DNA of 17,109 nucleotides from Stramenopiles sp. TOSAG23-6. Lineage: Eukaryota; Sar. Within the stretch, counting starts at the first letter, position 1. The number at the start of each line of letters is the position of its first letter. Positions 17,021 through 17,109 of this stretch are shown one piece after another. The stretch is from positions 1 to 17,109 of the forward strand of contig LT636083.1 in assembly GCA_900128565.1 (NCBI GenBank), given 5' to 3'. The notes under the pieces are model-generated. The model was not told the origin of the DNA and made no database searches. It saw only the letters and a program-made list of their open reading frames with translations. The position numbers and the translations under genes were made by a program.

Positions 17021-17109
17021 GTATGTTTTATTTTTTTTTATTTCGAATTTATTTTTTTTCGTACGAAATTTTGTACCTAACGATTTTTTTTTGAAATATT
17101 TTTTCACAA
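17021..17109 (+). repeat. 5' part of repeated non-canonical intron (copy D, in MON2)
   Basis: TTAT followed by GTATGTTTTA opens the element. A T-rich stretch leads to GTACGAAATTTTGTAC (17061-17076), the family palindrome with a single G/T mismatch that would be a wobble pair in RNA. ACCTAAC (17075-17081) overlaps its end, then comes a T tract and CACAA at the window edge. Other copies continue TACAT at this point, which would make this intron about 94 bases. From 17061 on it is nearly identical to copy A at 11-60, although A is in the receptor gene. Confidence 0.82.

Noticed and set aside
1-17109. CRISPR arrays, tRNA or rRNA genes, viral or transposase genes
   Set aside because: None seen on either strand; no transposase-like protein accompanies the intron family here.

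Overview
This is a eukaryotic nuclear window, A+T-rich, with long T tracts and short intergenic gaps. It most likely comes from a flagellated protist. I favour a stramenopile such as an oomycete: genes are compact and mostly single-exon, a TCATTYYNCA-like initiator lies upstream of one gene, and a ciliary-type RIIa/IQ protein is present. The species assignment is inference. The standard code fits: TGA and TAA both end recognisable proteins where their families end.

Layout. A very long + strand gene (66-9424, 5' end outside the window) encodes an inositol trisphosphate/ryanodine receptor-like Ca2+ channel. Tail-to-tail with it is a - strand ankyrin-repeat/IQ/coiled-coil gene (9484-10980). A divergent promoter region follows, then a + strand PROPPIN of the WIPI3/WDR45B type in two exons (11391-12723). 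Next come a - strand gene for a small, probably mitochondrial protein I do not recognise (12885-13451), a + strand RIIa-like protein with three IQ motifs (13755-14561), a - strand EIF1AD (14839-15375) and the start of a + strand MON2 (15616 onward). Strands alternate +,-,+,-,+,-,+, so every gap is either a shared promoter region or a shared 3' region.

Two things stand out. First, the IP3-receptor-like protein carries a complete four-helix voltage-sensor domain (about 3548-3904) in the middle of its cytosolic solenoid. Its S4 has arginine at every third residue, and no pore helices follow. The usual receptor channel is still at the C terminus, but the canonical filter motif GGGVGD is not there.

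Second, three different genes are interrupted by four copies of one family of short, sequence-related introns: 1-65 partial, 849-935, 12291-12387, and 17021-17109 partial. Each intact 5' end reads ATGTAYGTTTT. The branch-point-like ACCTAAC is preceded by a palindrome or its remnant. The 3' end is a conserved AATACAT with no AG. In both complete copies the coding frame is restored only by joining within the flanking CAT/ACATGT repeat, and the nearest AG acceptors break the frame or create a stop. The intron ends are complementary to each other (AUGUAY with AUACAU). This looks like an introner-type, transposon-like intron family with non-canonical 3' splice sites.

Functionally, the channel, two IQ-motif proteins and two endomembrane proteins (a PROPPIN and MON2) suggest calcium signalling and membrane trafficking genes side by side. 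Nothing in the sequence shows that they are co-regulated.
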